This document shows positions 35,834-46,050 of a DNA stretch of 64,000 nucleotides, piece after piece. Position numbers and translations under genes: made by a program. Within the stretch, counting starts at the first letter, position 1, and each line of letters starts with the position of its first letter. The notes beneath the pieces were generated by a model that was not told the DNA's origin, ran no database searches, and saw nothing but the letters and a program-made list of their open reading frames with translations. Origin of the DNA: Rivularia sp. PCC 7116 (lineage in GTDB: Bacteria > Cyanobacteriota > Cyanobacteriia > Cyanobacteriales > Nostocaceae); assembly GCF_000316665.1 (NCBI RefSeq), contig NC_019678.1, positions 992,001 to 1,056,000 of the forward strand, given 5' to 3'.

Positions 35834-38533
35834 TCATAAGCTATTTAACACCGAAGATGGAACTCCGACTTCTTTATCTTTCGGAGTCGGACTATCAATC
35901 TTTTCTGGAACTTCTTCTTCAATAACTCCCCTAGCTTTAATTAACTTAATGGCACGACTGACACTTTCTGGTAAGATAACGACCAAACTATCATCGGTTG
36001 CTAAATCTAAAGCTTTATTGATCGCTTCCGTTTCATCTAAAACTGTTTCGTGTACGCAATCTGGATTTACTTCCCTAATACCTTGAGTAATTAACTCGGC
36101 AGCAGAACCGCGCTTTCTTCCCCTGGTGTCATCATCTTCTTTAATGATGATGCAGTCGAAAATTTCAGACGCTAGTTTACCCAACATGACAAAATCTTCG
36201 TCACGGCGATCGCCCGGGCCACCAACTACACCAATTCGCTGTCCGGATGTCCAGTTACGCACGAATCCACCCAAGGCTTCATAAGATGCTGGGTTGTGAG
36301 CGTAGTCAATTAGAGCGTGGTGTTTACCCAAATTAAATAAATTCATCCGTCCCGGTGTTTGATTCACCGAAGCCCGGAAGGTATTTAAACCAGCCCGAAT
36401 TTCCTCTATGGAAACGTTTTGTACGAAAGCTGCTAAAGATGCTGCCAAAGCATTAGCAATCATAAATGGAGCGCGTCCACCCATTGTCAAAGGAATATTA
36501 TCTACCTTTTCTATGCGGTGAGTCCAATCCCCTTTCAAAATAGATAAAAAGCCATTTTCATAAATCGCTGCTACTCCACCTTTTTCAATATGTCCCCTAA
36601 CTAATTCCGAGTCGGGATTCATGGTGAAGTAAGCAATATTGGCTTTCGTTCTTTCTGCCATTGCCGCAACTCTTTTGTCGTCGGCATTTAATACCGCATA
36701 ACCATCGGGATATACCGCTTCAGCAACCACACTCTTCAAATGCGAAAGTTGATCGATGGTATCAATATCACCCAATCCTAAATGGTCGGCAGCAACATTT
36801 AACACCACACCAACATTAGATGCTTCAAAAGCTAACCCCGAACGTAAAATACCTCCCCGTGCTGTTTCTAACACGGCAACTTCTACCGTCGGGTCTTGCA
36901 ATATCAGCTGGGCGCTTTGCGGCCCGGTATTATCGCCAGCTTCTACTAAATATTCTCCGATATAGGTGCCATCTGTAGTTGTATACCCAATCACTTTTCT
37001 AGTTTGCTTGAAAATATGAGCTAGCAACCTAGTAGTAGTAGTTTTACCATTGGTGCCGGTCACGCTGAGAACAGGTACGCGAGTAGTCTTATCGGCAGGG
37101 AACAGCATATCTATTACTGCCGCAGCAACATTGCGAGGAATTCCTTGACTGGGAGCAACGTGCATCCGGAATCCCGGTGCTGCATTCACCTCTACAAGTA
37201 CTCCATCGGTTTCTCTTAAAGGACGACTAATATCGGTAGTAACAATATCAATCCCGGCGATATCTAAACCAATTATTTTAACTATCCGTTCAGCTAACCA
37301 AGCATTTTGAGGATGAATTTCATCAGTACGGTCTACAGCAATACCACCCGTAGATAAATTCGCCGTTGCTCGTAAATAACAAATTTCATTTTTATCTAAA
37401 ATGGTATCGAGGGTGAAACCCTGTCTTTCCATCAAAGCATAACTATTGCGGTCTAAAATAATTCGGGTTAAAACATTATCGTGACCGTCGCCACGATTTG
37501 GGTCTTTATTAGTTTCTTCAACTAAATCGGCAATAGTTGACCTACCGTCACCAACAACATGAGCAGGTACTCGTTCGGCTACGGCAACAACTTTACCGTC
37601 AACTACCAATACCCGATGGTCGCGTCCGAGATAGAATTTCTCAACAATTACCGAGCGAGAAACAGCCCTAGCAGCATCGTAAGCCGCTTCAGCTTCTTCC
37701 CAACTTCTGATATCAATGGTAATACCGCGTCCGTGGTTGCCATCGAGGGGTTTTAGAACAATAGGAAAGCCACCAACATAATCAACTGCGTCTTCTAAAT
37801 CGTCGAAGAAATTGATTACAGTTCCTTTGGGTACGGGCACCCCTGAAGATTCGAGAACACGCTTAGTCGCTTCCTTGTCACAAGCAAGTTCTACACCTAA
37901 AATGCCGGTATTAGCCGTCATTGTGGCTTGAATCCGCTTTTGCTGTACTCCATAACCCAACTGAATCAAATATCTCGAACCTAAAGGCATCCAAGGGATA
38001 CCCCTTTTTTTAGCTTCATTAACAATTGATTCGGTAGAAGGTCCTAAAGAAGCATCGCGCCAATAGTCCTTGATATCTTGTAAATCTTGCTCTAACTCAG
38101 CCTGGGGATAGCGCCCCCTATCGACAATACTTTGACAAAGCCTGACAGCAGCTCTTGCAGCATAACGTCCGGCTTCCTCATTTAAATACTCGAAAACGAC
38201 CTGATAAATTCCCGGAGTCGAAGTTTCGCGGGTGCGACCGAAGCCCGCACGCATTCCGGCTAATTCCTGAAGTTCTAGCGCCACATGTTCGGCAATATGA
38301 CCCATCATAGTGCCTTCTCGCACCCGCATTAGAAAGCCACCACGACAGCCAGGAGAGCAGTAATGACCTTCCAAAGAAGGTAAAGCTTCTACCAATCCTT
38401 CGTAGAATCCAGGGATTTCATTCGAGGGAGTGTCAGCGAGGTTTTCTAAATCAAGGCGCATGACGATTAACTTGTGGCGTCGAATGCTCCAATAGTTAGG
38501 ACCGCGTAAAGTTTGGATCTTGAGGATTCTCAT
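35834..38533 (-). CDS. cphA: Cyanophycin synthetase
   Basis: Polymerises Asp and Arg into cyanophycin with ATP. 899 residues from ATG 38533, matching the family start MRILKIQTLRGPNYWSIRRH; a TTG at 38563 is not needed. Residues of about 215-470 are an ATP-grasp domain that adds Asp (PIVLKPLDGNHGRGI). The C-terminal half is a Mur-ligase-like domain that adds Arg (VTGTNGKTTTTRLL P-loop, NVAADHLGLGDIDT). It lies downstream of cphB on the same strand with a 179-base gap, the usual cph order. Confidence 0.98.
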   Translation of the reverse strand: MRILKIQTLRGPNYWSIRRHKLIVMRLDLENLADTPSNEIPGFYEGLVEALPSLEGHYCSPGCRGGFLMRVREGTMMGHIAEHVALELQELAGMRAGFGRTRETSTPGIYQVVFEYLNEEAGRYAARAAVRLCQSIVDRGRYPQAELEQDLQDIKDYWRDASLGPSTESIVNEAKKRGIPWMPLGSRYLIQLGYGVQQKRIQATMTANTGILGVELACDKEATKRVLESSGVPVPKGTVINFFDDLEDAVDYVGGFPIVLKPLDGNHGRGITIDIRSWEEAEAAYDAARAVSRSVIVEKFYLGRDHRVLVVDGKVVAVAERVPAHVVGDGRSTIADLVEETNKDPNRGDGHDNVLTRIILDRNSYALMERQGFTLDTILDKNEICYLRATANLSTGGIAVDRTDEIHPQNAWLAERIVKIIGLDIAGIDIVTTDISRPLRETDGVLVEVNAAPGFRMHVAPSQGIPRNVAAAVIDMLFPADKTTRVPVLSVTGTNGKTTTTRLLAHIFKQTRKVIGYTTTDGTYIGEYLVEAGDNTGPQSAQLILQDPTVEVAVLETARGGILRSGLAFEASNVGVVLNVAADHLGLGDIDTIDQLSHLKSVVAEAVYPDGYAVLNADDKRVAAMAERTKANIAYFTMNPDSELVRGHIEKGGVAAIYENGFLSILKGDWTHRIEKVDNIPLTMGGRAPFMIANALAASLAAFVQNVSIEEIRAGLNTFRASVNQTPGRMNLFNLGKHHALIDYAHNPASYEALGGFVRNWTSGQRIGVVGGPGDRRDEDFVMLGKLASEIFDCIIIKEDDDTRGRKRGSAAELITQGIREVNPDCVHETVLDETEAINKALDLATDDSLVVILPESVSRAIKLIKARGVIEEEVPEKIDSPTPKDKEVGVPSSVLNSL

Positions 38534-38712
38534 GATAAAGGGTAGATGGAGATTCGGAACCAAAATTCTAGTTTCTTACTGGAATTGACCGCATAACTGT
38601 TCGTGAATAACAGTTTTTTTATTCCTTATTTGTATGATTTTGACTTTTTATGCTTTTGTGCTGCAACAAAAAATCGCGGTCAACCCAGTGTAACCACACA
38701 TACGTATTCCCG

Positions 38713-39576
38713 TCAGCTGGATATTCGCCCTACAGATGGTATCGCAGTTCGTCCGTATAAATGATAGCGATCGCCATGACCCAGAATATGTACTCTTAAA
38801 TTGTGCAGGCTTAGAGGTTCTGTTGCTCCAACACGGGGTTCGTTAGTATGAGTAAGTTCGCTCGAATCGATAATTGTTACCGCCCCTTTGCCCATAACTT
38901 CAAGCCAACCGTCTTTTTCAAACATGGCACAAGTATCTTCATCAATGCCAATTCCTAAACGGTCGGGATGAGAAGCAATTGCACTCATTAAACGCACCAT
39001 ACGGTTACGATTGTGAAAATGCTGATCGACAATCAACTCCGGAATAAACCCTAAGCCAGTTGCCATGTCAACTAAAGAGCGATTCGGAGACTCTCCACTA
39101 CCGCCTCCAGCAATCATGTGGTGTCCCATTACCGCAGCTCCGGCACTAGTACCGGCTAAAGTCAATTCTCCAGTTTTTACTCGTCCTCGGATAATATCCA
39201 TCACAGGCGTATCAGCCAAGACACCGCAAAGACGCAATTGATCGCCTCCAGTCAAAAAAACACCGCTACATTCTTCCAACGATTCCTTGTAGTAACGGTC
39301 GTGACAATGGTCGCGTTCTCGAATATCTAAAATTTCAACCTTTTTTACTCCCATATCTTCAAAAATATTTACGTAGCGAGCGCCAATAATACTCGGTTCC
39401 CGAGAAGCAGAGGGAATAATAGCAATATGGGCATCTTTCGCACCAGCACGGTCTATAAAAGTTCGCAGAATTTCTCGTCCGTGAACCTTATCTTCTGCGC
39501 CTCCAATAACCAGAACGGCGGTTTTAGTTGCTTGGGATGTGGTCATTTCCAGCCATTTAGCTTTTAGTTGCCGCAT
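38713..39576 (-). CDS. cphB: Cyanophycinase
   Basis: Serine-type peptidase that releases beta-Asp-Arg dipeptides from cyanophycin. 287 residues from ATG 39576, which has AGGAG seven bases upstream; the open frame extends 81 codons further but that part has no family match. The nucleophile is Ser144 in AGTSAGAAVMGHH. Other blocks: VIGGAEDKVHGREILRTF, VFLTGGDQLRLCGVLADTP, VDQHFHNRNRM and GIGIDEDT. It precedes cphA, so synthesis and breakdown are encoded together. Confidence 0.97.
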   Translation of the reverse strand: MRQLKAKWLEMTTSQATKTAVLVIGGAEDKVHGREILRTFIDRAGAKDAHIAIIPSASREPSIIGARYVNIFEDMGVKKVEILDIRERDHCHDRYYKESLEECSGVFLTGGDQLRLCGVLADTPVMDIIRGRVKTGELTLAGTSAGAAVMGHHMIAGGGSGESPNRSLVDMATGLGFIPELIVDQHFHNRNRMVRLMSAIASHPDRLGIGIDEDTCAMFEKDGWLEVMGKGAVTIIDSSELTHTNEPRVGATEPLSLHNLRVHILGHGDRYHLYGRTAIPSVGRISS

Positions 39577-40170
39577 TGTGTATCTCCTGTCAACAACCGG
39601 AAGGTGAATTTTACTTCGCGGACAGTTCGCGGAAGTTTTGCAATTGATCGGACTTTCCTGTTTATTGTTGTGGAAATGTCCATAAAGGCTACTAGGTTTA
39701 TTGCAAGAGTTATAAAGCTTGCTTGCGCCAGGAAAAATATGCCTTTTGCTTTTTAGCTTAAAGTTTGAGTGGCACCCATAAGTCGTCATGTATGAAGCCC
39801 CATTGTCTTTTTCTTTCACCAGCGCAGAACCTATTTCACCTATCCTTGTCTATTCCCCATACCCGTCTACCAAGACGGTAAAGTGCTTGGGATAAAGCAC
39901 AGACAAACGACAAAGCCTGTCGCAATGCAGGATACAATCTTCCTGCGTTGTTGTTAACGCCTTTGTATGAATCTTAATTTAAAGTTAGATGTGACAATAT
40001 TTAAACATAAATTAAGTAATTAGAAAAACTTTCGTTTCCACACAAAACCATCTATCCTAAGTACTTTTATATACTCTAAATAAAGTTTAAATGTAATGTA
40101 GTCAACAACGCGCTATGCCGAATCGCAAGCGAGTTCAATTTAAGAATAGTGTCCTCCAATACGAAATACT
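39577..40170. other. Long intergenic region between divergent cphB and trmD
   Basis: About 594 bases without a supported gene. It contains a small hairpin (GTGCTT / AAGCAC near 39881-39900). No GTA-N8-TAC NtcA site was seen by eye. It could carry a long cphB leader or a small RNA, but nothing proves it. Confidence 0.5.
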
Positions 40171-40884
40171 GTGCGTTTTGATATAGTTACGCTATTTCCC
40201 GATTGTTTTACTTCCGTTCTCAATTCCGGGCTGATTGGTAAGGCTTTAGCCAAGCAAATTGCCAGCGTGCATTTTGTAAATCCGCGAGACTTTACCACCG
40301 ACAAGCACCGGAAAGTTGATGATGAACCTTATGGTGGGGGAGTTGGCATGTTAATGAAGCCCGGACCTATTTTCTCTGCTGTCGAATCGCTGCCGGTTTT
40401 GCCGCGACGAGAGGTGATCATGATGAGTCCCCAGGGAGAAACTATCAATCAGCCATTATTAAGAGAATTGGCTGCCAACTACGACCAATTAGCGATTATT
40501 TGCGGTCATTATGAAGGAGTTGATGAGAGAGTATTAGAATTAGTCACCCGTGAAGTTTCTTTAGGAGATTTTATTCTGACTGGTGGCGAAATACCTTCTA
40601 TGGCTTTAATGAATGGTGTAGTCCGTTTGCTTCCGGGTACCGTAGGTAAAGCTGAATCTTTAAAATTAGAAAGTTTTGAAGAAGGATTGTTAGATTATCC
40701 CCAATACACCCGCCCCGCCATCTTTCGCGATCGCAAAGTACCCGATGTACTATTGTCCGGCAATCATGCAGCAATTGCACGGTGGCGTTACGAGCAACAA
40801 ATTGACAGAACCCGCAAACGTCGTCCCGATTTATTTCAAGCTTGGGAAGAGGAGAAGAGAGGGGGAGAAGGAGTGAGGGAGTGA
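40171..40884 (+). CDS. trmD: tRNA (guanine-N1)-methyltransferase
   Basis: Methylates G37 of tRNAs ending the anticodon in G, preventing frameshifts. 237 residues with a GTG start. Knot motifs are complete: DDEPYGGGVGMLMKPGPIF, IICGHYEGVDERV, GDFILTGGEIPSMALMNGV and LLDYPQYTRP. The last eight codons or so (EEKRGGEGVRE) come from a purine-rich repeat, and the stop TGA itself is inside the first GTGAGGGA unit. Confidence 0.97.
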   Translation: MRFDIVTLFPDCFTSVLNSGLIGKALAKQIASVHFVNPRDFTTDKHRKVDDEPYGGGVGMLMKPGPIFSAVESLPVLPRREVIMMSPQGETINQPLLRELAANYDQLAIICGHYEGVDERVLELVTREVSLGDFILTGGEIPSMALMNGVVRLLPGTVGKAESLKLESFEEGLLDYPQYTRPAIFRDRKVPDVLLSGNHAAIARWRYEQQIDRTRKRRPDLFQAWEEEKRGGEGVRE

Positions 40885-40906
40885 GGGAGTGAGGGAGTGA
40901 GGGAGA
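40875..40906 (+). repeat. GTGAGGGA octamer tandem repeat at the trmD stop
   Basis: About four perfect 8-base units begin within the last codons of trmD and run past its stop codon. Confidence 0.85.
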
Positions 40907-40925
40907 CAAAGAGAAATAATTACTC

Positions 40926-40992
40926 TAGCTCCTAACTCCTAACTCCTAACTCCTAACAGCTAGCAACTAACAACTAACAACTAACAACTAAC
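40926..40992 (+). repeat. Heptamer tandem repeat upstream of ispF
   Basis: CTCCTAA units (about four) pass into AACTAAC units (about five) and end eight bases before the ispF start. Confidence 0.85.
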
Positions 40993-40999
40993 CTTTTTT

Positions 41000-41482
41000 A
41001 TGAACATTCGTATTGGAAATGGTTATGATATCCATCGTTTAGCACAAGAGCGTAAATTAATTTTGGGTGGTGTGGAAATTTCTCATTCTCTAGGATTGCT
41101 GGGACATAGTGATGCCGATGTTTTAACTCATGCCATTATGGACGCGATGTTAGGAGCGCTTTCTTTGGGCGATATCGGTCATTATTTCCCCCCCAGCGAT
41201 GACAAATGGGCTGGTGCTGACAGTTTGATGCTTTTAGATCGAGTTAATAATTTGATTCAAGAGCAAGGTTGGAAAGTAGGAAATATTGATTCTGTGGTAG
41301 TCGCAGAACGTCCTAAACTAAAACCCCACATTCAAAAAATGCGCGAAAAATTAGCTGCTGTTTTGCAAATCGAACCCAATCAAGTTGGTGTCAAAGCCAC
41401 TACCAATGAAAAATTGGGTCCCGTTGGTGAAGAAAAAGGAATATGTGCTTATGCTGTAGTTTTATTAGTTGTTAGTGGTTAG
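41000..41482 (+). CDS. ispF: 2-C-methyl-D-erythritol 2,4-cyclodiphosphate synthase
   Basis: Fifth step of the MEP isoprenoid pathway, feeding carotenoid, phytol and quinone synthesis. 160 residues, normal. Metal ligands Asp10 and His12 (GNGYDIHRL) and the later His in [20 protein letters not shown] are present, as is the C-terminal [12 protein letters not shown] block. It is 116 bases after trmD and could share its transcript. Confidence 0.98.
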   Translation: MNIRIGNGYDIHRLAQERKLILGGVEISHSLGLLGHSDADVLTHAIMDAMLGALSLGDIGHYFPPSDDKWAGADSLMLLDRVNNLIQEQGWKVGNIDSVVVAERPKLKPHIQKMREKLAAVLQIEPNQVGVKATTNEKLGPVGEEKGICAYAVVLLVVSG

Positions 41483-41518
41483 TTGTTAGTTGTCAGTGGT
41501 TGGTTATTATTTAATAAC

Positions 41519-41564
41519 TGTTCGCTGATAACTTATAACTGTTCACTGTTCACTGTTCACTGAA
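41519..41564 (+). repeat. Heptamer tandem repeat after ispF
   Basis: ACTGTTC-type units, at least four, in the gap before the binding lipoprotein gene. The same unit stands before dnaG. Confidence 0.75.
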
Positions 41565-41585
41565 ATTATTCGTATATCTACCTAA

Positions 41586-43358
41586 ATGCTAAGATTTGTT
41601 TCTTTAATTCCTAAATTTCGGCGTTTGCGTTTACCAATTATTCTGGCAGCCATAACTGCACTTTTTGTTGCCGCCTGTAATCCCAGTAACTTCAGAACTG
41701 AAGCAGCAGAAACAAAGCCATTAATCCTAAGTATTCTCAGCGATCCCAAAACTTTTAACTACGCTCTTTCTCAAGAGTCACCGAATATTTTTCCCTATAC
41801 TTTTGAAGGTTTAACTACTCTAAATCCACTCACTGGAGAAATCGAACCAGGGTTAGCTGAATCTTGGGAAATAGCTGATGATGGTTTGCGGTTTGTTTTT
41901 ACGTTACGAGAAAATTTGAAGTGGTCTGACGCTCAACCTTTAACTGCTGAAGACGTTGTATTTAGCTACAACGATATTTACTTTAATAAAGAAATTCCCA
42001 CTGATGTTAAAGACGGTTTAAAAATGGGTGATAAAGGTATATTACCCAAGGTCAGAAAACTTGACGAGCGGAGGGTCGAATTTGCTTTACCAGAACCTTT
42101 CCGACCTTTCTTACAAAATATGACAACGCCTATTTTACCGAAACATGCTTTACAGGAATCGGTAGAAAAAAAAGATTCCGAAGGGAAGCCATTATTTTTA
42201 CAAAAATGGGGTGTTGATACTCCCGTTAACGAGATTGTGACTAATGGTCCTTATAAGTTGGGACGTTACAATACTACTCAACGGATTGTATTCGAGCGCA
42301 ATCCTTATTACTGGAAAAAAGATAAGCCATTAATTGACAAAGTAAATTGGGAAATTGTTGAATCTCAAGATACTTCTTTACTGCAATTTCGTTCTGGTAG
42401 CTTGGATTATATCGGCGTAACACCAGATTATTTCTCTTTACTGAAACGAGAAGAAAAGCGCGGTAATTTTGATATTAAAAATGGCGGTCCTGCTACTGGT
42501 ACATCTTTTGTATTTTTTAATTTAAACAAAGGCAGCAGAAACGGTAAACCTTTAGTCGATCCAGTAAAATCTAAATGGTTTAATACCAAAGAATTTCGTC
42601 AAGCTGTAGCTTACGCTATCGACCGCGAAACCATGATTAACAATACATTTCGTGGTTTAGGAAAAAAACAAAATTCACCAATTTCCGTACAAAGTCCCTA
42701 TTATCTGCCTCCGGAAAAAGGATTAAAAGTTTACGATTATAATCCAGAAAAAGCGCAAGAATTGCTCAAAAAAGCTGGATTTAAATACAATTCCCAAGGT
42801 CAATTATTAGACAAAGATGGAAATCGCGTCCGCTTCACTTTACTGACTAATTCCGGTAATAAAATCCGCGAGGCAATGGGAGCGCAAATTAAATCGGATT
42901 TGAGTAAAATCGGTATTCAAGTTGATTTTACTCCTCTTGCTTGGAATACTTATTTAGATAAAATTTCCAATAGCTTAGACTTTGAAATGTCATTGATTGG
43001 TTTAACTGGTGGTTTGGAACCAAATGATGGTGCCAACGTATGGAAGCCTGAAGGTGGATTGCATATGTTTAACCAAAAACCTCAAGCCGGACAAAAACCA
43101 ATTGAAGGTTGGGAAGTTGCTCCTTGGGAAAAAGAAATTGCTCGACTTTATGTCAAAGCTACACAAGAATTAGACGAAGAAAAAGTTAAAGAAATATACG
43201 CTGAAACTCAAAAAATAACCCAGGAGAATTTACCTTTTATCTACCTGGTTAATCCTCTTTCATTAGGAGCCATACGCAATAATATTGAAGGCACCAAATT
43301 TAATGCAATCGGTGGTGCTTTCTGGAATATTGAAGAAGTTAAATTAACGAAAGAGTAA
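41586..43358 (+). CDS. ABC transporter substrate-binding lipoprotein, family 5 (peptide/nickel type)
   Basis: Protein of 590 residues. A lipoprotein signal ends at Cys31 (LFVAAC). The mature part is an SBP_bac_5 fold: LNPLTGEIEPGLAESWEI, LRENLKWSDAQPLTAEDVVF, NGPYKLGRYN, FRQAVAYAIDRETMINNTF. Family members bind oligopeptides, dipeptides, haem or nickel complexes and hand them to an inner-membrane permease. No permease or ATPase gene is nearby. larB follows after 98 bases. Confidence 0.9.
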   Translation: MLRFVSLIPKFRRLRLPIILAAITALFVAACNPSNFRTEAAETKPLILSILSDPKTFNYALSQESPNIFPYTFEGLTTLNPLTGEIEPGLAESWEIADDGLRFVFTLRENLKWSDAQPLTAEDVVFSYNDIYFNKEIPTDVKDGLKMGDKGILPKVRKLDERRVEFALPEPFRPFLQNMTTPILPKHALQESVEKKDSEGKPLFLQKWGVDTPVNEIVTNGPYKLGRYNTTQRIVFERNPYYWKKDKPLIDKVNWEIVESQDTSLLQFRSGSLDYIGVTPDYFSLLKREEKRGNFDIKNGGPATGTSFVFFNLNKGSRNGKPLVDPVKSKWFNTKEFRQAVAYAIDRETMINNTFRGLGKKQNSPISVQSPYYLPPEKGLKVYDYNPEKAQELLKKAGFKYNSQGQLLDKDGNRVRFTLLTNSGNKIREAMGAQIKSDLSKIGIQVDFTPLAWNTYLDKISNSLDFEMSLIGLTGGLEPNDGANVWKPEGGLHMFNQKPQAGQKPIEGWEVAPWEKEIARLYVKATQELDEEKVKEIYAETQKITQENLPFIYLVNPLSLGAIRNNIEGTKFNAIGGAFWNIEEVKLTKE

Positions 43359-43363
43359 TAAAT

Positions 43364-43450
43364 TGGGAATTGGTATTTGGTAATTGGTAATTGGGTTTCT
43401 CCCTATTATCCATTACCTATTACCCATTACCTATTTACCTATTACCCAAA
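43364..43450 (+). repeat. Tandem repeats upstream of larB
   Basis: GGTAATT/GGGAATT units followed by TTACCCA/TTACCTA units, ending six bases before the larB start. Confidence 0.8.
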
Positions 43451-43456
43451 TAAACT

Positions 43457-44233
43457 ATGACCGAAGAAAAAGCTCTACAATCTCTTTTAAAAGCAGTTGC
43501 TAACGGAACTATAACTACCGATGCAGCATTTTCTCAACTCAAAGATTTAGCTTACGAACCTGTAGATGATTTTGCTAAAATTGACCATCACCGCTCTTTG
43601 AGAACTGGTTTCCCAGAAGTCATTTGGGGGCAAGATAAAACCCCCGAACAAATCGCTCGGATTATGAATGTGATGCGTTTACGAAATCAAGTTGTGATGG
43701 CAACTCGCATCACTCCTGAAGCTTTCGCAACTCTACAGCCAAAAGTAAGGGATTTACGCTACTACCAATCCGCTCGAATCTGCGCGATCGCACCTCTTCA
43801 AATTGAAGTTCGATATTCCGGTAAAATTGGTATTCTTTCTGCTGGAACAGCCGATTTACCAGTTGCGGAAGAAGCAGCGGTAACGGCAGAACTTTCTGGG
43901 TTTGAGGTAGAAAGATTATGGGATGTAGGAGTAGCGGGAATTCACCGTTTGTTAAATAATCGTCACGTGATTGAATCGGCGACAGTGTTAATTGTTGTGG
44001 CGGGAATGGAAGGAGCTTTACCCAGCGTTGTCGCGGGTTTGGCAGACTCTCCCGTAATTGCCGTACCTACCAGCATCGGTTATGGAGCAAGCTTTGGCGG
44101 ATTAGCTCCCTTACTGACAATGCTGAATTCTTGCGCTGCTGGTATAGGAGTAGTAAATATTGATAATGGATTTGGAGCAGCAGTTTTAGCAGGACAGATA
44201 TTGCGCTCAGCCGAGAAATTACGGATGGCATAA
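43457..44233 (+). CDS. larB: LarB, nickel-pincer cofactor biosynthesis carboxylase
   Basis: Protein of 258 residues with an AIR-carboxylase (PurE)-like core. LarB carboxylates and hydrolyses nicotinate adenine dinucleotide at the start of the nickel-pincer cofactor pathway used by lactate racemase. Markers: RTGFPEVIWGQDKTPEQIA, SAGTADLPVAEEAAVTAEL, VAGMEGALPSVVAGL and VPTSIGYGASFGG. No larC or larE is next to it in this window. Confidence 0.93.
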   Translation: MTEEKALQSLLKAVANGTITTDAAFSQLKDLAYEPVDDFAKIDHHRSLRTGFPEVIWGQDKTPEQIARIMNVMRLRNQVVMATRITPEAFATLQPKVRDLRYYQSARICAIAPLQIEVRYSGKIGILSAGTADLPVAEEAAVTAELSGFEVERLWDVGVAGIHRLLNNRHVIESATVLIVVAGMEGALPSVVAGLADSPVIAVPTSIGYGASFGGLAPLLTMLNSCAAGIGVVNIDNGFGAAVLAGQILRSAEKLRMA

Positions 44234-44283
44234 TTTACATCTTTGAGCTATGACGGTGATGCTAACCAATACACTAGTTAAAA

Positions 44284-44535
44284 ATGAAACTTTGGTCGCT
44301 CTTGGGTGGGTTTACTATCAGTTTGTGGACAACAATTTTATTATCAAATACTGTTAATGCTCAGGGCAAAATACCTGTAAACTGGACAGTATTAGCTCAA
44401 ACTGTCTCCGATCCAGACTTGATGGGTCAAGTTCAAAAAGCTTGGAATAACTTTGTCCAAACAGGTCAAATTTGGGCGCTTTTAATTGGACTAGTAATCG
44501 GTTATTTAATTCGCAATTTAACAAGCTACGGGTAA
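44284..44535 (+). CDS. Small membrane protein, unknown
   Basis: Protein of 83 residues. It has a signal-like start ending VNA-Q (26/27), a short soluble middle (DPDLMGQVQKAWNNFVQTGQ) and a C-terminal helix (IWALLIGLVIGYLIRNL). It would sit in the plasma or thylakoid membrane. I do not recognise a family. It is 50 bases after larB and may share its transcript. Confidence 0.7.
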   Translation: MKLWSLLGGFTISLWTTILLSNTVNAQGKIPVNWTVLAQTVSDPDLMGQVQKAWNNFVQTGQIWALLIGLVIGYLIRNLTSYG

Positions 44536-44621
44536 CAGTTATCAGTTAACAGTCAACAGTGAGCAGTAAGCAATTAGGAGTTAGAAATTAATAATTAAGA
44601 GTTATAAATTATCTCTCTTCC

Positions 44622-44656
44622 TCTTCCCCTCTCCCCATCTCCCCATCTCCCCATCT
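44622..44656 (+). repeat. CCCCATCT octamer repeat next to the argH start
   Basis: Four CCCCATCT/CCCCTCTC-type units run to two or three bases before the argH ATG. No Shine-Dalgarno fits in the gap. Confidence 0.8.
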
Positions 44657-44658
44657 CT

Positions 44659-46050
44659 ATGACACAAACATCAAAACAAACCTGGAGCCAAAGATTTGAA
44701 TCGGCGTTGCATCCTACGATTGCCCGCTTTAATGCCAGCATTGATTTTGATATTGAATTAATTGAATACGATTTAACGGGTTCGGTTGCTCATGCCAAGA
44801 TGTTGGCGAAGTGCGGCATTATTTCTCCGGAAGAAGGGGAACAGTTAGTTACTGGTTTGGAAAAAATCCGTCAGGAATATCATCAAGGTGAATTTTTACC
44901 AGATGTAGACTCGGAAGATGTACATTTTGCTGTCGAACATCGTTTGGTGGAAATTGTCGGCGATGTCGGTAAAAAACTGCATACCGGACGTTCTCGTAAC
45001 GACCAAGTTGGTACGGATACGAGACTTTTTTTAAGAGAAGAAATTCAAATAATTCGTCAACAGTTGCGAGATTTTCAAGCTGTTTTAGTTAGAATCGCCG
45101 AAAACAACGTTGAAACTTTGATTCCCGGTTACACTCATTTACAACGCGCTCAACCTCTAAGCTTAGCTCATCATCTCTTAGCTTATTTTCAAATGGCGGA
45201 ACGAGATTGGGAACGTCTTGGAGATGTTTCTAAACGTGTAAATATTTCACCTTTGGGATGCGGTGCTTTAGCTGGAACTACTTTTCCTATTGATAGACAT
45301 TACAGCGCCAAGTTATTGCATTTTGACAAGGTTTATGATAATAGTCTCGATGGAGTCAGCGACAGAGATTTTGCCATTGAATTTTTGAGTGCTGCGAGTT
45401 TAATAATGGTTCATCTGAGCAGGTTATCGGAAGAAGTAATTTTATGGTCTTCTGAAGAATTCGGCTTTATTACCTTAAAAGATAGCTGCGCTACGGGTTC
45501 GAGTATTATGCCGCAGAAGAAAAATCCCGACGTGCCGGAATTGGTGCGAGGAAAAACTGGCAGAGTATTTGGTCATCTGCAAGCAATGTTGGTAATGATG
45601 AAGGGATTACCGCTCGCTTATAACAAGGATTTACAAGAAGATAAAGAAGGCTTGTTTGATGGAGTTAGTACCGTAAAAGCCTGTTTATCAGCAATGACAA
45701 TTTTGCTGCAAGAAGGTTTAGAGTTTCGCACTCAACGGTTAGCAGAAGCTGTAGCAGAAGATTTTTCTAATGCTACCGATGTCGCAGATTATCTAGCAGC
45801 GCGGGGTGTTCCCTTCCGAGAAGCTTATAATCTCGTGGGTAAGGTCGTAAAAACCAGCATTGGAGCCGGTAAACTTTTGAAAGATTTGAGTTTAGAAGAA
45901 TGGAAACAACTCCATCCTAAATTTGACAAGGATATTTATGAAGCAATATCACCCCGTCAAGTCGTAGCCGCACGCAATAGCTATGGTGGAACGGGTTTCG
46001 AGCAGGTTAAGCAAGCATTACAGGTTGCTCGTTCTATAATTGGGGAATAG
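44659..46050 (+). CDS. argH: Argininosuccinate lyase
   Basis: Last step of arginine synthesis: splits argininosuccinate to arginine and fumarate. 463 residues, normal. The signature [20 protein letters not shown] with Ser281/Ser282 supplies the catalytic serine; [20 protein letters not shown] and [17 protein letters not shown] are also typical. Arginine is a substrate of the cphA product 6 kb away, though they are not one operon. Confidence 0.98.
   Translation: MTQTSKQTWSQRFESALHPTIARFNASIDFDIELIEYDLTGSVAHAKMLAKCGIISPEEGEQLVTGLEKIRQEYHQGEFLPDVDSEDVHFAVEHRLVEIVGDVGKKLHTGRSRNDQVGTDTRLFLREEIQIIRQQLRDFQAVLVRIAENNVETLIPGYTHLQRAQPLSLAHHLLAYFQMAERDWERLGDVSKRVNISPLGCGALAGTTFPIDRHYSAKLLHFDKVYDNSLDGVSDRDFAIEFLSAASLIMVHLSRLSEEVILWSSEEFGFITLKDSCATGSSIMPQKKNPDVPELVRGKTGRVFGHLQAMLVMMKGLPLAYNKDLQEDKEGLFDGVSTVKACLSAMTILLQEGLEFRTQRLAEAVAEDFSNATDVADYLAARGVPFREAYNLVGKVVKTSIGAGKLLKDLSLEEWKQLHPKFDKDIYEAISPRQVVAARNSYGGTGFEQVKQALQVARSIIGE

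Noticed and set aside
39577-39819. 81-codon upstream extension of the cphB frame
   Set aside because: Composition is not like the protein, known cyanophycinases begin near MRQLKAKWLEM, and AGGAG stands right before that ATG.
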